Source: Neobacillus niacini (GTDB lineage Bacteria > Bacillota > Bacilli > Bacillales > Cytobacillaceae). From it: a stretch of 64,000 nucleotides of DNA. The notes beneath the pieces are model-generated. The model was not told where the DNA came from and did no database searches. It saw only the letters and a program-made list of their open reading frames with translations. A program made the translations under genes and the position numbers. The stretch covers positions 558,001-622,000 of the forward strand of contig NZ_JACWFG010000011.1 in NCBI RefSeq assembly GCF_019749295.1. Reading direction: 5' to 3'. How positions within the stretch are numbered: position 1 is the first letter of the stretch; the number at the start of each line of letters is the position of its first letter. Shown here piece after piece: positions 53,474 to 61,498 of this stretch.

Positions 53474-54185
53474 TGTTGAACATCTCCAAGCTTTTTACGG
53501 AAATGCGCAGGCACTTGAAGATATAAGCTTTACAGTGAATGAAGGGGAAATTGTCTGTCTCATTGGAAACAATGGGGCAGGGAAGTCCACCACTTTGATG
53601 TCGATTAGCGGAATTATTAAACAGAAGCAAGGAACAATTCAGTTTAACGGGGAGGATATAAGCCAGCTTCCCGCTCATAAAATTGTATCAAAAGGAATTA
53701 TTCAGGTACCGGAAGGAAGAAGAATTTTTCCAACCTTAACAGTAGAAGAGAATTTGAAAATTGGAGGTTTTCTCAAGGGGAAAATAAGCAAAGCTAGACT
53801 GGAAGAAATCTATAGCATCTTTCCACGTTTGAAAGAGCGTCGCAAACAACTAGGAGGCAGCTTGAGCGGCGGGGAACAGCAAATGCTGGCGATTGGCCGT
53901 GCAATGATTGGAGAACCGAAACTTCTAATGCTCGATGAACCATCCCTAGGCTTAGCGCCGCAAATCATCGATATGATCTTTGATTCTATTATTGCACTTC
54001 GCAAGTCTGGTATGACGATACTGCTCATTGAACAAAACGCGGAGCTTGCATTGGATGTTTCTGATCGGGCGTATGTCGTAGAACTAGGAAAATGTGTCTT
54101 ATCCGGTGAATGCGAAGTCTTAAGAAATGATCAGCAAATCCAATCAATTTATTTAGGGCAGCATGAACAGGAATCAGTGGTTTAG
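53466..54185 (+). CDS. livF: Liv-type ABC ATPase (LivF family)
   Basis: 239 residues: Walker A GNNGAGKSTT, signature LSGGEQQMLAIGRAM, Walker B LLMLDEPSLGLAP, and the LivF-specific IIQVPEGRRIFPTLTVEENL. ATG 53466 overlaps the previous gene by 8 bases and has GGAAGGAG upstream. Completes the importer. Confidence 0.93.
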   Translation: MLNVEHLQAFYGNAQALEDISFTVNEGEIVCLIGNNGAGKSTTLMSISGIIKQKQGTIQFNGEDISQLPAHKIVSKGIIQVPEGRRIFPTLTVEENLKIGGFLKGKISKARLEEIYSIFPRLKERRKQLGGSLSGGEQQMLAIGRAMIGEPKLLMLDEPSLGLAPQIIDMIFDSIIALRKSGMTILLIEQNAELALDVSDRAYVVELGKCVLSGECEVLRNDQQIQSIYLGQHEQESVV

Positions 54186-54240
54186 AGGATAGGACAGTAG
54201 ATACTTCCTTAGGTTAGTAAAAGGTAAAGGAGAGACTGCT

Positions 54241-55086
54241 TTGAATTCGTTTATAAAGGATAGTCCATTTGAAGATATTTATTTAAAAGGTATGGATGTG
54301 AACATCCACTTATTAGCCAAAGGTGATAAAAAAGGTATTCCCTTGATTCTACTTCCGGGGATCACTAGCTATTGCTATTCATTTGCTCAGTTAATGAAAC
54401 AAATACCAGATGAATACTACTGTATTTCTATGGATGTACGCGGACGTGGAACATCAAGCTGGCCGGATCAAGGATATAAACTGAAAAATTATGTGGACGA
54501 TTTGTTGTTAGTTATTAATTATCTAGTATCGAATCCGGTTGCCCCGATTCTCGTTGGCCATTCAATGGGAGCAAGGATCGCAGCGGCCTTTGCCAGTGAG
54601 TATCCTAAGCTTGTTTCCGGATTGGTTTTGATTGATCCCCCGATTAATGGACCTGGCCAGCGAGAGGTATATCCTAACCCCTTAGAGGAAATGTTCCTAA
54701 AGCAAAAGCAAGCGGTTGAAGAAGGACAAATTGGCCTTTTTCGTTCCTACCTTCCGCCTGAATTCACTGAGGAGCAGGTCCAACAACGAGCAGAGGAATA
54801 TCGCAATGTGTCGGAAGCAGCTATTATCGAATCGTATGAATCACTATTGAAAGAACCTTTTCATGCTCATTTGAAGAACGTATCTAATCCTGTTTGTTTA
54901 CTTGCTGCAGAGTTTGGGGATACGATTCGGGAGGAAGAATTATCTCTCATTCAAAGAATGAATCAGGTTATCGAAACCCAAAGGATAAAAGGTGTTGGTC
55001 ATATGATCTATAAAGAAGATCCTGCGTCCGTTGTAAGTGCCACGATTGCTTTTATCAATAAGCATATAGCTCCCATAACTTCTTAA
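54241..55086 (+). CDS. nicD: N-formylmaleamate deformylase NicD (alpha/beta hydrolase)
   Basis: 281 residues with the nucleophile elbow GHSMGARIA (Ser108), His254 in GVGHMIY and an acid in EFGDTI (Asp227). The stretches DVRGRGTSSWPDQGY and LIDPPINGPGQREVYP are close to Pseudomonas NicD (DVRGRG, DPP..GPG.R.YP). It releases formate from N-formylmaleamate, giving maleamate for NicF. Start TTG 54241 with AAAGGAGAG upstream. End of the transporter operon. Confidence 0.88.
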   Translation: MNSFIKDSPFEDIYLKGMDVNIHLLAKGDKKGIPLILLPGITSYCYSFAQLMKQIPDEYYCISMDVRGRGTSSWPDQGYKLKNYVDDLLLVINYLVSNPVAPILVGHSMGARIAAAFASEYPKLVSGLVLIDPPINGPGQREVYPNPLEEMFLKQKQAVEEGQIGLFRSYLPPEFTEEQVQQRAEEYRNVSEAAIIESYESLLKEPFHAHLKNVSNPVCLLAAEFGDTIREEELSLIQRMNQVIETQRIKGVGHMIYKEDPASVVSATIAFINKHIAPITS

Positions 55087-55178
55087 TATGGTTTAGTGAG
55101 GGCAGGGCGGGGTGTTAGCTGAACACTATAACATAGACACATCAAATCGTTAAATCGAAAATCGTTTGAATAAAGGAT

Positions 55179-55211
55179 ATAACTCACTGCATTGCGTAGT
55201 GAGTTTTTTAT
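55179..55211 (+). terminator. Terminator of the nic transporter operon
   Basis: AACTCACT (55181-55188) pairs with AGTGAGTT (55198-55205), then TTTTT. Confidence 0.85.
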
Positions 55212-55311
55212 GTTTCTGTAATTAATACTATTATAAAGATAAAAAATGAAACCTAATCCGCTTTGATTCGTAGATAGTAATAATAGCTCTTCTATCGCTC
55301 GGGGGGATTAG

Positions 55312-55902
55312 ATGAAATTATTGCTTAGTGTTACCTTATTAATAGTAATTGTGTACCATTGCTCTAAGTTTGTTCAGCTCTTAATAAAAATGAACCAAAA
55401 GATAGTTCTGCCATCAACGAAAGAGGAAATGTTGACCATTCGGAAATACCCTCAGAAAGCAGTTGTTGAACCGACCCTTTCTAAACATAAAGTTGGTATA
55501 ATCGTATACTTTTTAATGTTAATTTACTTAATGGCAATGCTTATAATCGGAACAGTGAATAAAAATATTGAATGGTCATTTTACTTGTTGTTATTCCTTC
55601 CCTTGATCTATTCACATAACCTATTAAATGTATTTGCCAGCGTGGATGGAGGCCTGCTGAGCGGAAGTCAGTTTGTTAAGTGGAAAAGTATAAAATCCTT
55701 TGAGTTTATCCCCATTAATCCAAACCATAAATTTTATGGCTACTCCAAAGAGGTCAACAACGGATATGAATTGAAAGTTAAGACAAAAGTCTTTCCAATC
55801 AGTTGTATCGTTACCTCAGAAGGAACCAAAAAGAAGTTGACCAAGCTTCTAAGTGAAAATGCAGCGGCCATTCAAAATAACTCCCAACTAAAAAAAGTAT
55901 AA
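55312..55902 (+). CDS. DUF5673-like membrane protein
   Basis: 196 residues: helix 1 (LLLSVTLLIVIVYHCSKFV), helices 2-3 (VGIIVYFLMLIYLMAMLIIGTV, WSFYLLLFLPLIYSHNLLNVF), then a soluble end with VKWKSIKSFEFIP and YELKVKTKVFPISCIV, as in small DUF5673 proteins. No known function. Start ATG 55312. Confidence 0.65.
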   Translation: MKLLLSVTLLIVIVYHCSKFVQLLIKMNQKIVLPSTKEEMLTIRKYPQKAVVEPTLSKHKVGIIVYFLMLIYLMAMLIIGTVNKNIEWSFYLLLFLPLIYSHNLLNVFASVDGGLLSGSQFVKWKSIKSFEFIPINPNHKFYGYSKEVNNGYELKVKTKVFPISCIVTSEGTKKKLTKLLSENAAAIQNNSQLKKV

Positions 55903-55933
55903 AACTCACAAAAATGTTTGTGAGTTTTTTTAT
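55902..55933 (+). terminator. Terminator
   Basis: AAAACTCACAAA pairs with TTTGTGAGTTTT, then a T-run. Confidence 0.88.
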
Positions 55934-55953
55934 GTGCATCCAGAGGTGCATCC

Positions 55954-56027
55954 AGAGGGACGGTTCTGATGGTCAGATTATGATAAAACCAACTTGTAAA
56001 AAATACCACAAGAACCGTCCCCATGGC
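55954..56027. repeat. Dispersed repeat, near-complete copy
   Basis: Left end GAGGGACGGTTCTGATGG, right end ACAAGAACCGTCCCCATGG: AGGGACGGTTCT and AGAACCGTCCCC are inverted. It directly follows a short direct repeat (GTGCATCCAGAG, twice). Confidence 0.7.
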
Positions 56028-56104
56028 TCCTAGACCATAGTCTGAAAATATTAAAAAATTTACTAGTATAGTAGTTTTATGCTAGAATTTATTTTGCTGA
56101 ATCT

Positions 56105-56245
56105 TATTTTAAGAGCGGGGGACCCACTGTATGATTGCGGATATTTCCGCTATTGGTGAATTCCTAAAATGAAGGGGCTTAATGTTTCCTATAGTCCTAA
56201 CCTGAAAGCTAACCTCGTAAGCAATGGAGTGGAAACAGTATGATA
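56105..56245 (+). promoter_or_regulatory. c-di-AMP riboswitch (ydaO/yuaA type)
   Basis: Hallmark segments in order: GCGGGGGACCCA (56115-56126), GGTGAATTCC (about 56154-56163), AGTCCTAACCTGAAAGCTAA (56192-56211) with CCTCGTAAGC (56213-56222), then GGAGTGG. These match the ydaO aptamer. A small CGGCT/AGCCG stem at 56257-56270 may belong to the expression platform. In known cases c-di-AMP switches the gene off. Confidence 0.9.
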
Positions 56246-56359
56246 GAATAGTATTTCGGCTTTAGCCGGTTATTTGTGTTATATATCGTATCTATTTGTT
56301 TCCCTTACCTCAGAAAGTCGTTTATTTTTAAAAAAATCAACAAGAAGGTAGGGTATGTG

Positions 56360-57622
56360 ATGAAAAAAATCAAATCCAGTTTAGCACTTCAAATTTTTAT
56401 CGGTCTTGTATTAGGGATAGTTGTCGGTGGGATTTTCTATGGAAGTGAAAGTGCACAAAGTGTCTTACAGCCATTTGGAGATCTGTTTATCCGCTTAATT
56501 AAAATGATTGTAGTGCCAATTGTCCTTTCTAGTATTATCGTGGCCATAGCAGGTGTTGGTGATCTAAAATCTGTTGGTAAGTTAGGTGCAAAATCACTGA
56601 CTTATTTTATTGGAATGACATTAATTGCAATTGCAGTCGGACTTGTTTCCGCTAATATATTCCAGCCTGGTGCGGGACTAAATATGGAAAAGCTAGAGCA
56701 AACAGATATTTCAGGCTACGTACACACATCAGAAGAACAAGAAGGTAAATCAATTACTGATACACTACTTCATATTGTTCCAACCAATCCGGTTCAAGCC
56801 ATGGTAGAAGGCGATATGCTGGCAATTATTTTCTTTGCCGTTGTATTCGGACTTGGAATTGCAGCCATTGGAGAAAAAGGAAAACCGGTTTTGCGTGTCT
56901 TTGAAGGTGTGGCTAGTGCCATGTTTTATGTGACCAACTTATTTATGAAATATGCTCCAATCGGTGTTTTTGCATTAATCGGTGTAACGATTTCTAAATA
57001 TGGTTTTGCATCACTTCTTCCATTAGGTAAGTTAGCTCTTACGGTTTATGGAACCATGATTTTCTTTGTTATTGTTGTTTTAGGTTTGATGGGTAAAATT
57101 GTTGGTTTAAATATCTTTAAATTATTAAAGATGATCAAAGAAGAGTTAATCTTAGCTTTTTCAACTGCAAGTTCGGAAACCGTACTTCCGAAAATTATGG
57201 ACAAAATGGAGCAAGCAGGAAGTCCAAAACACATTGCATCTTTCGTCATTCCAACAGGTTACTCCTTTAATTTGGATGGATCTGTTTTATATCAAGCAAT
57301 TGCATCCTTATTTATCGCCCAAATGTATGGTATTGAATTAAGTATTGTACAGCAAATTACATTAATGCTAGTCTTAATGGTAACATCTAAAGGCATGGCA
57401 GGAGTACCTGGTGTATCTTTTGTGGTGCTTCTAGCTACATTTAGTACCATTGGTTTACCTGCTGAAGGTTTAGCCTTTATTGCTGGTATTGACCGTATTT
57501 TAGATATGGGCCGTACTGCGGTTAACGTGGTAGGAAATTCATTGGCGGCGATTGTTGTCGCTAAATGGGAAGGCCAATTTAACCCTCCAGCTGAAGTAGA
57601 AAATATTAAAAAAGCTTCATAA
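56360..57622 (+). CDS. Glutamate/aspartate:cation symporter (DAACS family)
   Basis: About 420 residues. Family motifs: FIRLIKMIVVPIVLSSII, FSTASSETVLPKIM (serine-rich hairpin), GYSFNLDGSVLYQA (substrate and cation site), and IDRILDMGRTAVNVVGN. GltP/GltT-like; fumarate/malate carriers of the DctA type are the alternative. AAGGTAGGG fits ATG 56360, dropping 28 unconserved upstream residues. Directly downstream of a c-di-AMP riboswitch, which links it to osmotic and potassium homeostasis. Confidence 0.9.
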   Translation: MKKIKSSLALQIFIGLVLGIVVGGIFYGSESAQSVLQPFGDLFIRLIKMIVVPIVLSSIIVAIAGVGDLKSVGKLGAKSLTYFIGMTLIAIAVGLVSANIFQPGAGLNMEKLEQTDISGYVHTSEEQEGKSITDTLLHIVPTNPVQAMVEGDMLAIIFFAVVFGLGIAAIGEKGKPVLRVFEGVASAMFYVTNLFMKYAPIGVFALIGVTISKYGFASLLPLGKLALTVYGTMIFFVIVVLGLMGKIVGLNIFKLLKMIKEELILAFSTASSETVLPKIMDKMEQAGSPKHIASFVIPTGYSFNLDGSVLYQAIASLFIAQMYGIELSIVQQITLMLVLMVTSKGMAGVPGVSFVVLLATFSTIGLPAEGLAFIAGIDRILDMGRTAVNVVGNSLAAIVVAKWEGQFNPPAEVENIKKAS

Positions 57623-57670
57623 TCTATTCTATTTGATATAATCCTATTTATGGAAAAATGCTTCATAATA

Positions 57671-57710
57671 ATCAAGACTTTCAACGTTAAATGTTGAAGG
57701 TCTTTTTTAT
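57671..57710 (+). terminator. Terminator
   Basis: AAGACTTTCAAC (57674-57685) pairs with GTTGAAGGTCTT (57693-57704), then TTTTT. Confidence 0.9.
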
Positions 57711-57877
57711 GTTAAATCATAAGTGGTGTTAGGTTTACCAAGGATAACGTTGAACTTACTAAAATATCATATGGACGTTAGTAATGAATATAAAGTATGA
57801 TTAAAATTGAGAAAATTATAACTAGTATATCAGAATATATCAATATAATTGAAAGTAACGACAAATTAGGAGGTTTT

Positions 57878-60634
57878 ATGAGATTTAGAACAAAGCTCTA
57901 TGCGAGCATAGGATCATTGCTTTTATTCATTACAATTATCGTTATAGTATTGATGAACATGCTTGAACAATCAACAGTAAAAATGAACGTGGTAATTAAT
58001 GACATCAATGAGAGAATCGAAATTGCTTCCAGGATTAAAGAAGAAACTTCAACCATGTCAAACGTATTAATGACCATACTAAAAGATCGGGGCGAACAGG
58101 TTAATCCAGATTTGTTGAATGTATGGGAAAATTCAAATTCAAATTTACAAGTTGCGATAGATGCACTGGAGAAAAAGGATCACCAAGAGAAATCTCAGGA
58201 ACTCATTGGTAAACTTAGAATCTTACATGGATCTTATCAAAATATGGGGCAGCAGGCGTTAATGGAAAGAAACCTTAATCCTAACGCTGAACTTACGGTT
58301 GATTTAATGGCTGACTTTGATCTATTCAGTCAAAGAATGGCTCAAATGGCAGAACTGCTGCATGGTTTACAAGAACAAGGAATGAAAAATGAACTGTTAC
58401 GTTCAAGAGATACCTATAATTGGGCAGTTGAAAATATCTATATCTACCTTGTGATTGGTTTATTCATCGGTATAGGTTTTGCGATCTGGATCATAAAAAG
58501 CACGAGCAACAACCTTAACAAGGTAACAGAAGTGATGAAACAGGCAACGGCCAGTGATTTTGACACCCTGCCACGGATTGAAATCATTTCAAAAGGTGAA
58601 CTGAGTGAAATCGCTCAGGTCTATAATAAAATGGCACGTGCCCTGGAGAAACATAGCAAAAACGAGAAGCAATTAAAAGAAGAAGCAGAGGAGCAAAGCT
58701 GGCTGAATACAAATATTGCTGAAATAGCAACACTTTATCCCGAAGTGGAAAGTGTGCAGACACTAGCAGATATGTTAATCACAAAGCTAGTACCAATGGT
58801 AGGGGCGAGCTATGGTGTTTTCTATTTAAAGGAAGTGAAAAAAAGTGAACAGTATTTAACTAGAATGTCTTCCTTTGCATCTATGCCTGGTGAACAAGAA
58901 CGTAAGCAATTCCTTTTAGGTGAGGGATTAATTGGGCAATGTGCACAGTTAAAGCGTCCCATTCATTTAAACCAAGTTCCCGCCGATTATCTAAAAATTG
59001 GTTCAGGTTTAGGAGAAGCTCCTCCGAAAACGATTATGATTTTACCCGTATTATTTGAAGAACAAGTACTAGCAGTGATTGAAATTGCCTCTTTTGCGAC
59101 GTTGACTCCCTTACATATAAAGCTGCTTGAAGAAGTAAATAATAATTTAGGGATAAAAATCAATAGTATTATCAACCACATGAAGGTAGAACAATTATTA
59201 CAAGAATCACAAGCCTTGACAGAAGAACTGCAAGCACAATCAGAGGAGCTTCAGATGCAGCAAGAGGAGCTAAGGACGACAAATGAAAAACTAGAGGAAC
59301 AGTATGAAGCATCTAAACAAAAGAACTTTGAAATTCAGGAGGTCAGTGCGGCACTGGAAGAAAAAGCTCAGCAGCTGGAGCTAAGTTCTAAATATAAATC
59401 CGAGTTTCTAGCTAATATGTCTCATGAACTAAGAACTCCATTAAACAGTTTGCTCATTCTAGCACAGATTCTCTCTGAAAATGGAGAAGGGAATCTGACT
59501 GCCAAACAGCAGGAATACATTAAAACCATTCACTCGTCCGGCAATGATTTATTGAATTTAATCAATGATATATTAGATTTGGCCAAAGTAGAGTCTGGTA
59601 AACTAGATGTAATTTCTAAGGAAGTAGAGTTAAATCAGTTAAGAGATTTTATCTATCGTCAATTTTCGCCAGTGGCAAGTCAGAAGAAAGTAGATTTCTC
59701 GATTGACATGGATAGTGAGTTACCGATGATGTTCTATACGGATGAGCAGCGACTGCAGCAAATCCTTAAAAATCTACTATCCAATGCATTTAAATTTACG
59801 GAAAGCGGCCATGTCTCATTACAAATCTCTGAAGCTATGAAAAATAGTCCCCTGAATAGGGGCGAAGAACCACGAATGGAAATGATGCTCGCTTTTTCCG
59901 TGATTGATACAGGCATTGGCATCGAAGAAGCAAAACATGAAACGATTTTTGATGCTTTTAAACAAGCAGATGGAACGACAAGCCGCCAATATGGCGGAAC
60001 GGGATTAGGCTTATCCATCAGCCGGGAGATTGCTCAGTTACTAGGCGGGTTTATAGAAGTCTCAAGTGAAATTGGGAAGGGAAGTACATTTACGCTCTAT
60101 TTGCCAAATCGTCAAATCAATAACAAAATGGTCAAAATAGCAGGTGCTCGGACGGAAGCAGCGGTCAGTTTGGAAGAGAACTATTTAGTGCATACGAATT
60201 CACATCAGGTTGTCATGGAAGACCACATGCTTACACATGGGAAGTCAATCCTGAAACATAAGAAGGTCCTTATTGTCGATGATGATATCCGTAACGTATA
60301 TGCCTTAACCATTGCACTCGAAAATCATGATATGGAGATTTTGGTGGCCGAAAACGGCAGAGAAGCGTTGGAGGTGCTAAAAGAGCATTCTGATACCGAC
60401 CTGATTTTAATGGATATTATGATGCCGGAAATGGATGGGTTTGAGGCCATTCAACATATTCGAAAGATAAGCATTTTTGAGACCATACCAATCATCGCCC
60501 TTACAGCAAAGGCAATGAAACACAGTAAGGAAGAATGCCTGGAGGCAGGTGCAACTGATTATATTAGTAAGCCGATTAACTTGGATCAGTTGTTTTCATT
60601 AATGCAAGTTTGGCTGTTCACGAAGGAGGGGTAA
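57878..60634 (+). CDS. Hybrid sensor histidine kinase (HAMP-GAF-HisKA-HATPase-REC)
   Basis: About 918 residues. Helix 1 (SIGSLLLFITIIVIVLM), extracytoplasmic four-helix-type sensor (about 30-185), helix 2 (IYIYLVIGLFIGIGFAIWII), HAMP, GAF (about 295-430), coiled coil rich in Gln/Glu, HisKA (FLANMSHELRTPLNSLLILA), HATPase (GTGLGLSISREIAQ), and a C-terminal receiver (LIVDDDIRNVYALTIALEN, phospho-Asp in LILMDIMMPEMDG). AGGAGG fits ATG 57878. First gene of a signalling block with CheR and a second kinase. Confidence 0.9.
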   Translation: MRFRTKLYASIGSLLLFITIIVIVLMNMLEQSTVKMNVVINDINERIEIASRIKEETSTMSNVLMTILKDRGEQVNPDLLNVWENSNSNLQVAIDALEKKDHQEKSQELIGKLRILHGSYQNMGQQALMERNLNPNAELTVDLMADFDLFSQRMAQMAELLHGLQEQGMKNELLRSRDTYNWAVENIYIYLVIGLFIGIGFAIWIIKSTSNNLNKVTEVMKQATASDFDTLPRIEIISKGELSEIAQVYNKMARALEKHSKNEKQLKEEAEEQSWLNTNIAEIATLYPEVESVQTLADMLITKLVPMVGASYGVFYLKEVKKSEQYLTRMSSFASMPGEQERKQFLLGEGLIGQCAQLKRPIHLNQVPADYLKIGSGLGEAPPKTIMILPVLFEEQVLAVIEIASFATLTPLHIKLLEEVNNNLGIKINSIINHMKVEQLLQESQALTEELQAQSEELQMQQEELRTTNEKLEEQYEASKQKNFEIQEVSAALEEKAQQLELSSKYKSEFLANMSHELRTPLNSLLILAQILSENGEGNLTAKQQEYIKTIHSSGNDLLNLINDILDLAKVESGKLDVISKEVELNQLRDFIYRQFSPVASQKKVDFSIDMDSELPMMFYTDEQRLQQILKNLLSNAFKFTESGHVSLQISEAMKNSPLNRGEEPRMEMMLAFSVIDTGIGIEEAKHETIFDAFKQADGTTSRQYGGTGLGLSISREIAQLLGGFIEVSSEIGKGSTFTLYLPNRQINNKMVKIAGARTEAAVSLEENYLVHTNSHQVVMEDHMLTHGKSILKHKKVLIVDDDIRNVYALTIALENHDMEILVAENGREALEVLKEHSDTDLILMDIMMPEMDGFEAIQHIRKISIFETIPIIALTAKAMKHSKEECLEAGATDYISKPINLDQLFSLMQVWLFTKEG

Positions 60635-60637
60635 AAA

Positions 60638-61498
60638 ATCGCACAGGTAAAATCACATGAATCTGGTAAGTTGGTACAGGATGAAGAAATTGAGAGAATC
60701 GAAATCGATTTATTACTAGAGGCTATGTTTCGATATTATGGGTATGATTTTAGAAATTATGCCCTCCCATTCATTCAACGGAGGATTAACCATCGCGTTC
60801 AGATTGAGAGACTATCAAGTATATCTGCACTCCAGGAAAAAATCCTTCGTGAACCTAGTGTGATGGCAAGGTTACTTTCCGATTTCTCAATCAATGTGAC
60901 GGAGATGTTTCGGGATCCATCCTTTTTTAAGAGTATCCGAACGAATGTGGTCCCTTTATTAAAGAAATATCCGTTGATTAAAATTTGGCATGTGGGTTGT
61001 TCTTCCGGTGAGGAAGTATATTCCATGGCTATACTTCTGCATGAAGAAGGGATCTTTGATAAAACGAGGATCTATGCCACCGATATTAATAAGAATATCC
61101 TTGAAAGAGCTAAACAGGGTACCTTTCCGTTAGAAGGAATGAAGCTCTATACCAAAAACTATATTGAAGCCGGAGGGAAACGTGCCTTTTCTGAATATTA
61201 CAAAGCTATTGACGACAAGGTTTGTTTCCATCCCTTTCTGCAGAAAAATATGGTCTTTGCCCAGCATAATGTTGTTACCGATCATTCTTTTAACGAGTTT
61301 GATATGATCATTTGCCGAAATGTACTCATTTATTTTAATAAGAACCTGCAAAATGATGTTCATCAATTACTATACGAGAGCCTAAGCACCACAGGTTTTC
61401 TTGGCCTAGGAAAAAGAGAGGGGGTAAAATTTACACGTTATGAAGACTGTTATGGAGAATTTGATGGACCCGAAAGAATCTACAGAAAAGTTAAATAA
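60638..61498 (+). CDS. CheR-family protein methyltransferase, start codon unclear
   Basis: CheR pattern: N-terminal helical domain (YGYDFRNYALPFIQRRINHRV), SAM site IWHVGCSSGEEVYSMAILL, YATDINKNILERAK and MIICRNVLIYFNK. Glutamate methylation of a receptor is the family role. The first ordinary start is TTG 60671, with no binding site; GGAGGGG (60625-60631) instead points to an ATC at 60638 followed by AQVKSHESGKLVQDEE in frame. It lacks a CheB partner in the window. The gene sits between two kinases, so it may tune a kinase sensor rather than flagellar receptors (inference). Confidence 0.82.
   Translation: MAQVKSHESGKLVQDEEIERIEIDLLLEAMFRYYGYDFRNYALPFIQRRINHRVQIERLSSISALQEKILREPSVMARLLSDFSINVTEMFRDPSFFKSIRTNVVPLLKKYPLIKIWHVGCSSGEEVYSMAILLHEEGIFDKTRIYATDINKNILERAKQGTFPLEGMKLYTKNYIEAGGKRAFSEYYKAIDDKVCFHPFLQKNMVFAQHNVVTDHSFNEFDMIICRNVLIYFNKNLQNDVHQLLYESLSTTGFLGLGKREGVKFTRYEDCYGEFDGPERIYRKVK

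Noticed and set aside
57797..57877. 27-residue N-terminal extension of the hybrid kinase from an upstream in-frame ATG
   Set aside because: AGGAGG directly precedes ATG 57878, and the extension is not like a signal or membrane segment.
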